Positions 7,592 through 18,069 of a stretch of 63,306 nt of DNA are shown in pieces; the first letter of the stretch is position 1, and every line of letters starts with the position of its first letter. Source of the stretch: Actinomycetota bacterium. GTDB lineage: Bacteria; Actinomycetota; Acidimicrobiia; IMCC26256; VFJJ01. The DNA is taken from NCBI GenBank assembly GCA_009886115.1, contig VFJJ01000019.1, positions 1-63,306 of the forward strand. The letters run 5' to 3'. Under the pieces are notes generated by a model. The model did no database searches. It was not told where the DNA came from and saw nothing but the letters and a program-made list of their open reading frames with translations. The position numbers and the translations under genes are program-made.

Positions 7592-9078
7592 GCGCGCCGG
7601 GCGACGCGTTCGGGGCGTCTCGAGAGTCGTTCGAGGATCTGCTCGCCTGGTTGGAGGGCACGGAGGCGGCGTCGTTGAGCCACGCGGAGCTGGAAGACCA
7701 GCTCGATCAGCGCGGCCGGGAGTTGCTGCGCCAGATGATGCAGGGGCAGCTGGATCTGCGGGCCATGCGCGAACAGCGGGCCGACGAGGTCGTCGATGTC
7801 GACGGCGTCGCGCACGGGGCGGTCGAGGCGGGTCATCATCGTCCACTGATGAGCATCTTCGGCCACGTCGAGGTCGAACGTCTCGCCTATCGCCACCGGG
7901 GCCACGCCAACCTCTATCCCGCCGACGGGCAGCTCAACCTGCCCGAAGAGCTCCACTCGCACGGGCTGCGCCGCCTCGCCGCGATCGAAGCGACCCGAGG
8001 CTCCTACGGCGACACGGTCGAAGCGATCATGCGGGCCACCGGCGTCGGGGTCGGGAAACGTCAAGTCGAGGAGCTCACCGCCCGAGCCGCGGTCGATGTC
8101 GACGAGTTCTACCAGGCGATCCTCCGCGAACCCTGCGACGACAAGGTCGTGCTGGTCATCTCCGTCGACGGCAAAGGCATCGTGATGCGACCCGACTCGC
8201 TCCGGCCCGCCACCCAGCGAGCATCCGCCCAGGCGACGACCAAGCTCGAAACTCGTCTCTCCAAAGGAGAGAAACGCAACCGGAAACGTATCGCCGAGGT
8301 CGGCGCGGTCTACGACATCGTCCCCGTCTCGCGCGGTCCCGCTGACATCTTGGCCTCCAACCACCACGACAACCCGCCACCATCACCCCGCGCCACCGGC
8401 AAATGGGTCACCGCCAGCGTCATCGACGACGCCATCACCGTGATCGGCCGGGTCTTCGACGAGGCCCAACGACGCGACCCCAACCATCAACGACGATGGA
8501 TAGCCCTCGTCGACGGGAACCGCCACCAGATCGACTGCATCGAAACCCAAGCCCAGCAACGGGAACTGAACATCACCATCCTGATCGATCTGATCCACGT
8601 CCTCGAGTACATCTGGGCAGCCGCCTGGTGTTTCTTCGCTGAAGGCGACACCACCGCCGAAGCATGGGTACACGACCGGGCCCTCTCCGTGCTCGAAGGC
8701 AACGCCCGTGACGTCGCCACCGGCATCAGACGACGAGCCACCACCACCCGGCTGAACAAGACCAAACGCACCAACGCCGACAGAGCCGCCACCTACCTGA
8801 CCAACAAGGCCGCCTACCTCGACTACCCGACCGCGCTCGCTGCCGGCTGGCCCATCGCTACCGGCGTGATCGAAGGAACCTGCCGATACCTTGTCAAGGA
8901 CAGAATGGACATCACCGGCGCCCGTTGGAGCGTCGAAGGCGCCGAAGCCATCCTCAAACTACGAGCCCTACGCGCCAACGGCGACCTCGACACCTACTGG
9001 CGATACCACCTCGACCACGAACGACAACGCATCCACGAAACCCGCTACGCCGACAGCGTTATCCCACTCGTCGCATAG
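7588..9078 (+). CDS. ISKra4-family transposase
   Basis: A 496-residue DDE-type transposase. Candidate acidic residues are Asp in VISVDGKGIVM, Asp in IALVDGNRHQIDC and Glu in GVIEGTCRYLVKDRM. The C-terminal block DITGARWSVEGAEAILKLRALRANGD is diagnostic of the family. The N-terminal part contains a helical DNA-binding segment. No frameshift or stop interrupts it, so the element could be active. The ATG at 7588 overlaps the accessory ORF; a longer in-frame start at 7255 would run through that ORF and is rejected. Confidence 0.9.
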   Translation: MSAPGDAFGASRESFEDLLAWLEGTEAASLSHAELEDQLDQRGRELLRQMMQGQLDLRAMREQRADEVVDVDGVAHGAVEAGHHRPLMSIFGHVEVERLAYRHRGHANLYPADGQLNLPEELHSHGLRRLAAIEATRGSYGDTVEAIMRATGVGVGKRQVEELTARAAVDVDEFYQAILREPCDDKVVLVISVDGKGIVMRPDSLRPATQRASAQATTKLETRLSKGEKRNRKRIAEVGAVYDIVPVSRGPADILASNHHDNPPPSPRATGKWVTASVIDDAITVIGRVFDEAQRRDPNHQRRWIALVDGNRHQIDCIETQAQQRELNITILIDLIHVLEYIWAAAWCFFAEGDTTAEAWVHDRALSVLEGNARDVATGIRRRATTTRLNKTKRTNADRAATYLTNKAAYLDYPTALAAGWPIATGVIEGTCRYLVKDRMDITGARWSVEGAEAILKLRALRANGDLDTYWRYHLDHERQRIHETRYADSVIPLVA

Positions 9079-9253
9079 TCACTCCACGGGAGCCGCACCC
9101 CAACGATACAGACCCCCCCCCATCCGTTGTCAAGACATTTCTCGTACGATGCACGCCTCGGCACCGAGCGTTGAACTACCGCCCTTGGTTGTTCGACCAT
9201 CCTGGACGATCACGCGGGGGCGACACAGCAGCCGGTCGTGTCAGGATGGGTCC

Positions 9254-10468
9254 ATGAACGAGATCCCGCGCATCATCTCGGTCGACGACCATGTGGTCGA
9301 GCCGCCCGACCTGTGGACGTCACGGCTCCCGGCGAAGTACGCCGACCGGGGGCCACGGATCGTGAGGGCCAAGGCCCGTATGGAGTTCCGGGGCGGCAAC
9401 CTCACGTTCACCAAGAGCGACACCGACGGCGAGTGGTGCGACTGGTGGCTCTACGACGACCTCGAGTACCCGTTCAACCGGCTGTCGGCCGCGATCGGCT
9501 TCGAAGGTCTCGACAGCTCGCCGGTCACCTTCGACGAGATCCGGCCGGGCTGCTGGATCCAGTCCGAGCGATTGAAGGACATGGACGCCAACCATGTCGA
9601 GGCCTCGATCTGCTTCCCCAACGTGCTCCCGCGCTTTTGCGGGCAGACCTTCGCCGAGCGGCCCGACAAGGAGCTCGCGCTCCTGTGCGTGCAGGCGTAC
9701 AACGACTGGATGATCGACGAGTGGTGCGCCGGTGAGGGCAAGGGCCGCTTGATCCCCCTCACCATCGTCCCCCTGTGGGACGCCCACCTCGCGGCCGCCG
9801 AGATCCACCGCTGCGCCGCCAAGGGCAGCTTTGCCGTGGCCTTCTCCGAGAACCCGTCGCCGCTCGGGCTGCCGTCGATGCACGACAAGGACCGCTTCTG
9901 GGACCCGTTTCTCCAGGCCTGCGACGACACCGGCACCGTCGTCAACATGCACATCGGATCGTCGTCGCGCATGCCGGCCACATCGCCCGACGCGCCGTTC
10001 GCCGTCAGCTCGGTGCTCACGTTCTCGAACGCCCAGGGCAGCCTGTGCGACTGGATCATCAGCGGCACCCTGAGCCGCTTCCCGGGAATCAAGATCGCCT
10101 ACTCCGAGGGACAGGCCGGATGGGTGCCGTACATCCTCGAACGGGCCGACAAGCTGTGGGAGGAGCGAGGCCGTGATACGAGCTTCGGCATCAACCTCCC
10201 GCATCCGCCGTCGACCTACGTGCCGGGCCGGGTGTACTTCTGCATCTTCGACGACGAAGTGGGTCTGGCCAACCGTGACCGGATCGGCATGAGCCAGCTC
10301 ACCTACGAGGTCGACTACCCCCACGCCGACAGCACCTTCCCGCACTCGAAGGAAACCGCGACGCGCATCGTCGAGAAGGCGGGCCTGACCGACGCCGAGA
10401 TCTACCGGTTCCTGCGCGGCAACGCCATCGACCTCTACGGCCTCGGGCGCTACGGCATCACGAAGTAG
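9254..10468 (+). CDS. Amidohydrolase_2 family metal-dependent hydrolase
   Basis: 404 residues from the ATG at 9254 (GGATGGG upstream). It begins IPRIISVDDHVVEPPDLW, the DxH version of the TIM-barrel metal motif. Family blocks follow: FDEIRPGCW, DMDANHVEASICFPN, YNDWMIDEWC, and NMHIGSSSRMP (metal-site His). The final EVDYPHADSTFP carries the Asp/His of the active site. Relatives include decarboxylases and hydrolases of aromatic or cyclic acids; the substrate is unknown. It is closely paralogous to the proteins at 44379-45668 and 56835-58064. It starts about 140 bp after the IS right end. Confidence 0.85.
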   Translation: MNEIPRIISVDDHVVEPPDLWTSRLPAKYADRGPRIVRAKARMEFRGGNLTFTKSDTDGEWCDWWLYDDLEYPFNRLSAAIGFEGLDSSPVTFDEIRPGCWIQSERLKDMDANHVEASICFPNVLPRFCGQTFAERPDKELALLCVQAYNDWMIDEWCAGEGKGRLIPLTIVPLWDAHLAAAEIHRCAAKGSFAVAFSENPSPLGLPSMHDKDRFWDPFLQACDDTGTVVNMHIGSSSRMPATSPDAPFAVSSVLTFSNAQGSLCDWIISGTLSRFPGIKIAYSEGQAGWVPYILERADKLWEERGRDTSFGINLPHPPSTYVPGRVYFCIFDDEVGLANRDRIGMSQLTYEVDYPHADSTFPHSKETATRIVEKAGLTDAEIYRFLRGNAIDLYGLGRYGITK

Positions 10469-10488
10469 CGAGGACCACCAGCGCGGCG

Positions 10489-10518
10489 CGCCGACACGCA
10501 GCCGCCGACACGCAGCCG
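10489..10518 (-). repeat. 15-bp tandem repeat after an amidohydrolase gene
   Basis: The unit gccgacacgcagcc is repeated twice between two convergent amidohydrolase genes, a few bases beyond the stop of the minus-strand gene (10526). Confidence 0.6.
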
Positions 10519-10525
10519 CCGAAGG

Positions 10526-11713
10526 TCAGGCCGGCCGCAGCGCGGTCAGCTCGCGGGTGTTGTCGCGCAGGATGAGCTGCTGCGCGGCGTCGTCGAGCTT
10601 CACCAGCTCGCTCACGTAGTCGAGCGGCTCGGGCATGCCTTCGATGTGGGGCCAGTCGGAACCGAAGATCACCCGCTCGGGACCCATCAGGCGGACGATC
10701 TCGTTGACATCGTCCTCCCAGAACGGGTTGATCCAGATGTTCTTGCGGAAGGTCTCGACCGGGTGCTCACGGAACCAGCCCGGCATCTTGTTCTCGAGCG
10801 ACGCCAGCTTCTTGAACAGGTAGGCCAGGAAGTCGGATCCGTTCTCGACCGAGGCGATGCGCACGTTCGGGAAGCGGTCGAACAGCTTGTCGCAGATCAT
10901 CGCGGCGAGCATGTCCTGGATGGGGCGCTCCATCGAGGTGAGCCCGACCGGGTTCGGCGCCGCCGGCTGGTTGCCGAAGCTGGCCGAGAAGCCGTCGCGG
11001 CCGTAGCCGTGGCTCGTGTAGCCCGAGTCGCCGGCGTGCACGACGACCGTGACCCCGGCCTCGTTCACCCGGGCCCAGAACGGGTCCCAGTACCCCCGTG
11101 AGACCGGCTGGGGACCGTCGACGGTCTGGGGGACGGCCACGCGCATCACGACGACCCGGGCCCCGTGATCGAGGGCCCAGTCGAGCTCACGCACAGCGGA
11201 GTCACGTTGGGCCATGGCGATGTAGGGGGCGCAGAAGATCCGGTCCTGGTAGGCGAAGCCCCAGTCCTCGAGGAGGTACTGGTTGAACGCCCGGAACGTG
11301 ATCGACACGGCCTCGGGATCGTGCTTGAGCAGCTCCTCGTAGAGGATCCCCAGCGTCGGGAACAGCCACATGGCCTCGAGGCCCTGCTCGTCCATCACCC
11401 GGAGGCGGGCGTCGCGGTCTCGGTACTCCGGGCGGATGGGTTCACGCTCCTTGAGGTACTCGACGGGCGAGAGCTTGCGCGGGTTGCCGCGGAAGTACTC
11501 GTGGAGCACGCCCGCCTTGGCGACCGGGTCGAAGGTGGGGTTCACGACCGCGTGGCTGACCCGTCCCCCGACGACGTGGTACTTCCGGCCACCGATCTCC
11601 GCCCACTGCACGCATCGCGGGCCGAGCTTGGGATCGAGGTGGCGGGTGAACGCGTCGATCGCCTCGTAGTAGTGGTTGTCGGCATCGAACGCCAAGTAGT
11701 CGAGCGCTGTCAT
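10526..11713 (-). CDS. Amidohydrolase_2 family hydrolase
   Basis: 395 residues from the ATG at 11711-11713, with GGAGGT eight bases upstream. It starts LDYLAFDADNHYYEAIDAFTRHLDP, the DxNHY form of the N-terminal metal motif. VVVHAGDSGYTSHGYG and MERPIQDMLAAMICDKLFDRFPNVRIASVENGSDF are typical of the family. The active-site end is FGSDWPHIEGMPEP. It belongs to a different subgroup from the 9254 gene, with which it is convergent. A cytosolic metal-dependent hydrolase or decarboxylase is expected; the substrate is unknown. Confidence 0.85.
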   Translation of the reverse strand: MTALDYLAFDADNHYYEAIDAFTRHLDPKLGPRCVQWAEIGGRKYHVVGGRVSHAVVNPTFDPVAKAGVLHEYFRGNPRKLSPVEYLKEREPIRPEYRDRDARLRVMDEQGLEAMWLFPTLGILYEELLKHDPEAVSITFRAFNQYLLEDWGFAYQDRIFCAPYIAMAQRDSAVRELDWALDHGARVVVMRVAVPQTVDGPQPVSRGYWDPFWARVNEAGVTVVVHAGDSGYTSHGYGRDGFSASFGNQPAAPNPVGLTSMERPIQDMLAAMICDKLFDRFPNVRIASVENGSDFLAYLFKKLASLENKMPGWFREHPVETFRKNIWINPFWEDDVNEIVRLMGPERVIFGSDWPHIEGMPEPLDYVSELVKLDDAAQQLILRDNTRELTALRPA

Positions 11714-11872
11714 CGTCGCACCTCCGGTGGCGGTGAAAGGCGGTGACCTGCACCGTACCCGGTCGCCGGAGACCCGTCCGAACGACGGCGCTCGGGCGAG
11801 AGCCGGGGCCCGTTCGTGCGAATCGACGCGACCGGGCTTTGGTCTGCCGGCCGCCGTGTCGATGGAGCGGGC

Positions 11873-12562
11873 GTGACGATGACCTCGCCGGCCTCCACGC
11901 GCGTCCACCGACCCACAGACCTCGACGGTCGACCGCTCCCGAGCCTCGGCGAGATGCTGCGCCACGCCCTGCCGGCGATCGTGGAGGGCTCGCTCGCCCC
12001 GTTTGCCGTGTTCGTGATCACGATGCAGGTCGCAGGCCTGTGGGCGGCCCTGGTGGCGGCGTTGGTGTGCGCCTATGGTACCTGCGCCTGGCGTCTCGCG
12101 ACGCGGCGGCGGGTCTCGGGGATGCTCATGGTCAGCATGTCGATGCTGACCATCAAGACCCTGGTCGCAGCCAGTACGGGAAGCCTCACGGTGTACTTCG
12201 TCCCGCCGGTCGTCACCGCCGCCGCCACGGCGCTGGTCTTCTTCGTCTCGGCAGGGATCGGACGACCCCTGGCATGGAAGATCGCCAACGACTTCTGGGA
12301 GATCCCCGACGAGGCAATCGACGATCCCCGGGTCCAGCGCCTGTTCGTCCGCATGTCGATGATGTTCGGCGCCGTCTACCTGGCCAAGGGCGCCCTGACG
12401 GCGTGGCTGCTGCTCAGCATGCCGGCCGAGGACTTCGTCTTCCTGCGTGGGCTGTGCACCCTGGCCATGATGGGCTCGTCGGCCGTGGTCGCGATGCTGT
12501 GGGCCCGAGTGGAGTTCACCCGGATGTCACTCGAGGATTCCCTGGTGACGGTACGTCCTTGA
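11873..12562 (+). CDS. VC0807/DUF3159-like multi-pass membrane protein
   Basis: About 229 residues from the GTG at 11873; an ATG at 11879 is equally possible, and GGAGCGG lies upstream. A soluble N-terminus (TRVHRPTDLDGRPLPSLGEML) is followed by some five to six hydrophobic segments (PFAVFVITMQVAGLWAALVAALV, TAAATALVFFVSAGIG, MFGAVYLAKGALTAWLLL, LAMMGSSAVVAMLW). The middle loop DFWEIPDEAIDDPRVQRLFVRMS resembles the intracellular-septation/VC0807-like families. Function is unknown. It is divergent from the amidohydrolase at 10526-11713 and convergent with the PHA operon. Confidence 0.6.
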   Translation: MTMTSPASTRVHRPTDLDGRPLPSLGEMLRHALPAIVEGSLAPFAVFVITMQVAGLWAALVAALVCAYGTCAWRLATRRRVSGMLMVSMSMLTIKTLVAASTGSLTVYFVPPVVTAAATALVFFVSAGIGRPLAWKIANDFWEIPDEAIDDPRVQRLFVRMSMMFGAVYLAKGALTAWLLLSMPAEDFVFLRGLCTLAMMGSSAVVAMLWARVEFTRMSLEDSLVTVRP

Positions 12563-12573
12563 GCCCGAAACGA

Positions 12574-12600
12574 CCCTGACCCCCAACCTGAGGGTCAGGG
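12574..12600. terminator. Bidirectional hairpin terminator
   Basis: CCCTGACCC (12574-12582) pairs perfectly with GGGTCAGGG (12592-12600) across a 9-nt loop, between convergent stops at 12562 and 12613. There is no T-run, as is common at high GC. Confidence 0.65.
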
Positions 12601-12612
12601 CAATCGGGCAGT

Positions 12613-13515
12613 TCAGGCCGGCACCGACCGGAGATGCCCGCGACCGCGTCGGGCCCGAGCCGTCTGCCCTGGAGCCTCGTCGAGGAACGAGTCGATGATC
12701 TCAGCCAGCGCCGCCCCGTCGTCGGCCAAGAGGAAGAGATGCCCTCCCTCGGGAACGACGAACAGGCGAGCGTCGGGGATCCGAGCCACGAGCACCTCGG
12801 AGTTCTCGATCGGGGCCGCCCGATCGCGCTCGCCGGCGATCACCAACGTGGTCTGCGTGATCTCGGGCAACCAGGCGAAGCTGGTGAACATCGCCATCGA
12901 GATTGCCTGGTACGAGTAACCGAGCGGGCTCGGCGGACGCTCCAGACGAGCTGCATCGGCCTCGCGATAGGTGTTGGAGGCCGGCTCGCCGAAGAGCCGC
13001 CGGCCCACGCGCTGGCCGAGCGGCGTGTAGTACCGGGCCGGGGTCAGCAGGGCGCCCAATGCCAACGGATGGGATTTCCAACCACCCCACCCCGCGGTAG
13101 CAGCGGCCAGCACGAGACGGCGGACACGGTGTGGCTCGCGCCGGGCCAACGCCTGAGCGGCCGCGCCACCGAAGGAATAGCCGAGCACGTCGACCTCGTC
13201 GATGCCGAGCACGTCGAGCGATGTCGCGATCATCCCGACGAGCCCCCCGATCGACACCGGGCTCGCCGGAGTCGACGATTCGCCGCAACCGGGAGCGTCG
13301 AACGCCAGGGTCGGCCGACCACCGAGCGCCCGGCGCAACGGACCCCACATCTCGATGTTCGCCCCGATCCCCCCGATCAGCAGGAGCGGACGACGGCCGT
13401 CGATGGAGCCGTGCAGCGACCAGCGCAGCCGCAACCCGTCGACCGACACGACCTCGGTGCTGTCGGCGCGAAACCGGCCCGAGGCCGTTGCCTGGGAGCG
13501 CGGCGTGGTCGTCAT
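12613..13515 (-). CDS. Alpha/beta hydrolase, probable intracellular PHA depolymerase
   Basis: 300 residues from the ATG at 13513-13515, which overlaps the phaC stop by 4 bases (longer frames are rejected). The oxyanion region is LLLIGGIGANIEMW, the nucleophile elbow GYSFGG (Ser114), the acid in IAGERDRAAP and the His in VVPEGGHLFLL. The GIGAN and GYSFGGAAAQ motifs and the location directly after a PHA synthase point to a medium-chain-length PhaZ-type depolymerase that mobilises stored polyester. An acylglycerol- or other esterase cannot be excluded. Confidence 0.75.
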   Translation of the reverse strand: MTTTPRSQATASGRFRADSTEVVSVDGLRLRWSLHGSIDGRRPLLLIGGIGANIEMWGPLRRALGGRPTLAFDAPGCGESSTPASPVSIGGLVGMIATSLDVLGIDEVDVLGYSFGGAAAQALARREPHRVRRLVLAAATAGWGGWKSHPLALGALLTPARYYTPLGQRVGRRLFGEPASNTYREADAARLERPPSPLGYSYQAISMAMFTSFAWLPEITQTTLVIAGERDRAAPIENSEVLVARIPDARLFVVPEGGHLFLLADDGAALAEIIDSFLDEAPGQTARARRGRGHLRSVPA

Positions 13516-15233
13516 CCGAACACGTAGGTACCGGGCGCGGCGCCCGACGCCGGGTACTTCCGATTCCCGATCGACGGGGGCTTGGTGAGCTTGCCCGAAT
13601 GCTCCTGGGCCCACACGACCCAGTCGTTCCACCACGTGTCGCTCTTTTGGGTCGCGCCTGCCAGCCAGTCGGCACCCTCGAGCGGCGTGTCGTCATTGGT
13701 CCACAAGCGGACCTTCGGTCCGGGCGGGTTCACGATCCCGGCGATGTGCCCGGCGGTCGAGAGCACGAAGCGCTTCTCGCCCGGGAAGAGCATCATCGAA
13801 CGGTACGCGCCCTGCCACGGGACGATGTGGTCGTCGACGGCCGACACGCAGTAGACGGGATTCGGGATCTTCGAGACGAAGAGCCGTTCGCCCGCCAGCT
13901 CGAGCTCGTCTCGAGCCAAGGCGTTCTTGACGTAGCACTCACGCAGATAGAACGTGTGCATCTTCGCCGGCATGCGGGTGCTGTCGTTGTTCCATGCCAG
14001 CAGGTCGAAGGCCGGGGGGCTCTGACCCATGAGCCAATTGTCGACGACGTAGCGGAAGATGAGGTCGTTGGCCCGGAGGAGATCGAACGTGCGGGCCATG
14101 TCCTTGGCTTCGAGATAGCCCTTGCCCTCCATGCGCTTCGAGAGACCGTCGACGGTCTTCTTGTCGGAGAAGACCTCGCCCAGGGTGCCCGGCTCGGTGA
14201 AGTCGGAGAGCGAGTTCAGGTACGTCGAGGTGTGCACGACATCGTCGCCGGTGGCCTGCAGGTAGCCGAGCAGGGCGGTGTTCAGCGTGCCGCCGAGGCA
14301 GATGTTCAGCGTGTTGACCTTGTCGGCACCGGTGATCGAGCGGATCACGTCGATGGCCGCCCGCGGCCCACGCAGCATGTAATCGTCGAAACCGGTATCA
14401 CGCATGGTGGAGTCAGGATTGCGGTACGACAGGGCGAAGACCGTGAGGCCGTGCTGGACCGCCCACTCGACCAGGCTCTTCTGCGGCGCCAGGTCCATGA
14501 TGTAGTACTTGTTGATCCACGGCGGGCAGAACAAGAACGGGATCTCGTGCACCTGCTCGGTCTGGGCGCTGTACTGGATCAGCTCGATGAGCTCGTTGCG
14601 GTACACCACCCGACCCGGCGTCGCCGCCATGTTCTCGCCCAACGTGAACGGGCTGGTGTCGACCTGGCGGGGCCAGCCGCCGTTGGTACGCATGTCTTCG
14701 GTCATGAGCCTCAAGCCCGCCACGACGCTCGTCCCTCCGGTGTCGAAAGCCTTGCGGAGCGCCGACGGGTTGGTGAGGAGGCTGTTCGTCGGCGCGAGCG
14801 CGTCGCACAGCAGCTTGGCGGCATAGGCGGCTTTCGAGCCGGCCGGCTCGTCGAGCTCGGCTGCGTCGACGAACTCTCGAACGAAGCCGACCGTCGCCAG
14901 ATGGGCCTGCAGGAGCCCGTGGAAGATCGCGTTGCCTTCCCATGCGGCGTCGGTGAACCGCTTGTCCTTCGGGTCGACGGTGAAGGGGCCCGGAGCCTTG
15001 CCCCCGAGCAGACGCTCCAGCGTGTTCAGACCCGCGGCCGAGAGCCCCACACCGAGCCGGCCGACGAGCGGGAGGGCCCGACGGGGTCGGCGGGCCGTGG
15101 CCACGACCGCGCTGCCGAGCGAGCGCACGAGCGACACGGGGTCGGCGCGATTGAGCGCGATCTCGGCGATTCCCAGCCGATCTTCGAGCGGCTCAGGGAA
15201 CTCCTCGATGGCCTCTGCCGTGGAAATGCTCAC
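13512..15233 (-). CDS. phaC: Class I poly(3-hydroxyalkanoate) synthase
   Basis: A 573-residue PhaC that polymerises (R)-3-hydroxyacyl-CoA at the granule surface. The catalytic triad is readable: Cys312 in NICLGG (the usual box is G-x-C-x-G-G; here the first Gly is Asn), Asp467/468 in [10 protein letters not shown] and His496 in [26 protein letters not shown] and the WWNDW C-terminal signature fit class I. It starts with GTG at 15231-15233, seven bases after AGGAGG. Order on this strand is phaB, phaC, depolymerase, with a 77-bp gap to phaB and a 4-base overlap downstream. Confidence 0.93.
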   Translation of the reverse strand: MSISTAEAIEEFPEPLEDRLGIAEIALNRADPVSLVRSLGSAVVATARRPRRALPLVGRLGVGLSAAGLNTLERLLGGKAPGPFTVDPKDKRFTDAAWEGNAIFHGLLQAHLATVGFVREFVDAAELDEPAGSKAAYAAKLLCDALAPTNSLLTNPSALRKAFDTGGTSVVAGLRLMTEDMRTNGGWPRQVDTSPFTLGENMAATPGRVVYRNELIELIQYSAQTEQVHEIPFLFCPPWINKYYIMDLAPQKSLVEWAVQHGLTVFALSYRNPDSTMRDTGFDDYMLRGPRAAIDVIRSITGADKVNTLNICLGGTLNTALLGYLQATGDDVVHTSTYLNSLSDFTEPGTLGEVFSDKKTVDGLSKRMEGKGYLEAKDMARTFDLLRANDLIFRYVVDNWLMGQSPPAFDLLAWNNDSTRMPAKMHTFYLRECYVKNALARDELELAGERLFVSKIPNPVYCVSAVDDHIVPWQGAYRSMMLFPGEKRFVLSTAGHIAGIVNPPGPKVRLWTNDDTPLEGADWLAGATQKSDTWWNDWVVWAQEHSGKLTKPPSIGNRKYPASGAAPGTYVFG

Positions 15234-15310
15234 TGAAAGGCCTCCTGGCTACCCGGTCGCGACGCTCTACCTTGCCATCCGAGAGCAAGGCCCCTGGAAC
15301 CGGTCGCCGC

Positions 15311-16063
15311 TCACATCTCGAGTCCACCGTTCATCGACAGCACCGCACCCGTCATGTAGCCCGATCGCTCGTCGAGCAAGAAGCGCACGGCGTGGGCGAT
15401 CTCTTCGGGAGTTCCCAAGCGCCGCATGGGTATCTTCTCAAGGATCCCCTCGAGGACCGCGGGCGGGACACCGGCAACCATGTCGGTGTCGATGAAACCG
15501 GGAGTCACACAGTTCACGGTGATTCCCCGGCGAGCGGTCTCCAGCGCCAGGCTCTTGGTGAGCCCGAACAGTCCCGACTTCGACGCCGCATAGTTGGCCT
15601 GGCCGATGTTGCCGCTCTCACCGATCACCGAGCTGATGTTGACGATCCGGCCCGACCCCCGTTCGAGCATGTGATCGAGCACCGCCTTGATCATGTAGAA
15701 GGTGCCCGAGAGGTTGATGCGCAGCACGGCGTGCCAGTCGTCGATCGTCATCCGTCTGACGGTTCGGTCGACGGTGACGCCCGCGTTGTTCACCAGGTGG
15801 TCGATACGGCCCTGCTGGTCGAGGACCTCGTCGACCACACGCTGACACTCTTCGGGAACTCCGACGTTGCCCTGGTGGATCGACACCGAGCAGCCCTCGT
15901 GGCTGAGTCGCTCGACGAGCGCCTGCGCTGCTGTCTTGTCGCGGGAGTACCCCGCTGCCACGTGGATCCCGTCACGGGCCAGCGCAACGCTGATCGCCTC
16001 TCCGATTCCCCTGGCGCCTCCAGTCACGATGGCCACCTTGGGCGTGTCCCTGTTTCCTGCCAT
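15311..16063 (-). CDS. phaB: Acetoacetyl-CoA reductase (SDR)
   Basis: 250 residues from the ATG at 16061-16063 (GAGAGG upstream). Rossmann motif [14 protein letters not shown], Ser in NISSVIG, YAASK, and GFIDTDM are typical of FabG/PhaB enzymes. The position directly upstream of phaC indicates the NADPH-dependent step that makes (R)-3-hydroxybutyryl-CoA for polymer synthesis. The [23 protein letters not shown] block matches PhaB-type sequences, but FabG function is also possible. Confidence 0.85.
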   Translation of the reverse strand: MAGNRDTPKVAIVTGGARGIGEAISVALARDGIHVAAGYSRDKTAAQALVERLSHEGCSVSIHQGNVGVPEECQRVVDEVLDQQGRIDHLVNNAGVTVDRTVRRMTIDDWHAVLRINLSGTFYMIKAVLDHMLERGSGRIVNISSVIGESGNIGQANYAASKSGLFGLTKSLALETARRGITVNCVTPGFIDTDMVAGVPPAVLEGILEKIPMRRLGTPEEIAHAVRFLLDERSGYMTGAVLSMNGGLEM

Positions 16064-16217
16064 ATCGCCTCTCTCGTTGCCTCTCTCGTCGCCGCTCGCC
16101 GCTCGCCGAAGCGGTCGATTCGAGTGTGCCACCGGTCACATCCGAGGACCAGCGCTCCAAGCGCTCCGCGTGCTCCCAGTGCTCCCCGTGCTTCACGGGG
16201 GCGGCACACTGTCGGGA

Positions 16218-16232
16218 GATCACCTGGTGATC
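16218..16232. promoter_or_regulatory. Operator-like palindrome between phaB and fumarase
   Basis: GATCACCTGGTGATC is a perfect inverted repeat of 7-bp arms around one base, in the 213-bp gap between divergent phaB (start 16063) and fumarase (start 16277). The rest of the gap is rich in imperfect gctcc/gtgctcc repeats. No regulator gene is nearby. Confidence 0.45.
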
Positions 16233-16276
16233 GCCGGGTGACCGCCACGTGCAGCCGCTCTCTCCGAGGTGGACCA

Positions 16277-17914
<1,638 letters not shown>

Positions 17915-18069
17915 CCGCTTCTCGGCGTCGGTATCGGCTTCGGCGGGCGGCCGGTGTCGACGGGCAGTGGTCGTGCGTTCGATCGCATCTGATCGATTCC
18001 ACGACCGCTCCCCCCGCTGGCCTACCCGATGGCCGCCAGTCCGCCGCCGTTTCTCGGTTCACCCCGGCG

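Larger units (their letters stand above)
7126..9113 (+). mobile_element. ISKra4-family insertion sequence
   Basis: About 2 kb holding a DUF6788 ORF and a transposase ORF. The left end (7126-7161, GTCTG...GGTGCGGCTC...GGAGTGA) and the reverse complement of the right end (9079-9113) form imperfect terminal inverted repeats that share GGTGCGGCTC and TGGAGTGA. The transposase stop abuts the right repeat. TCCGTTGTC occurs at 7120-7128 and again at 9123-9131, a possible 9-bp target duplication. If that is real, the right end is about 9 bases longer (a C-run) than the left repeat. Confidence 0.8.

Noticed and set aside
13131-15236. Antisense ORF of 701 codons over phaC
   Set aside because: phaC has the full catalytic triad on the other strand; the antisense product is low-complexity and matches nothing.
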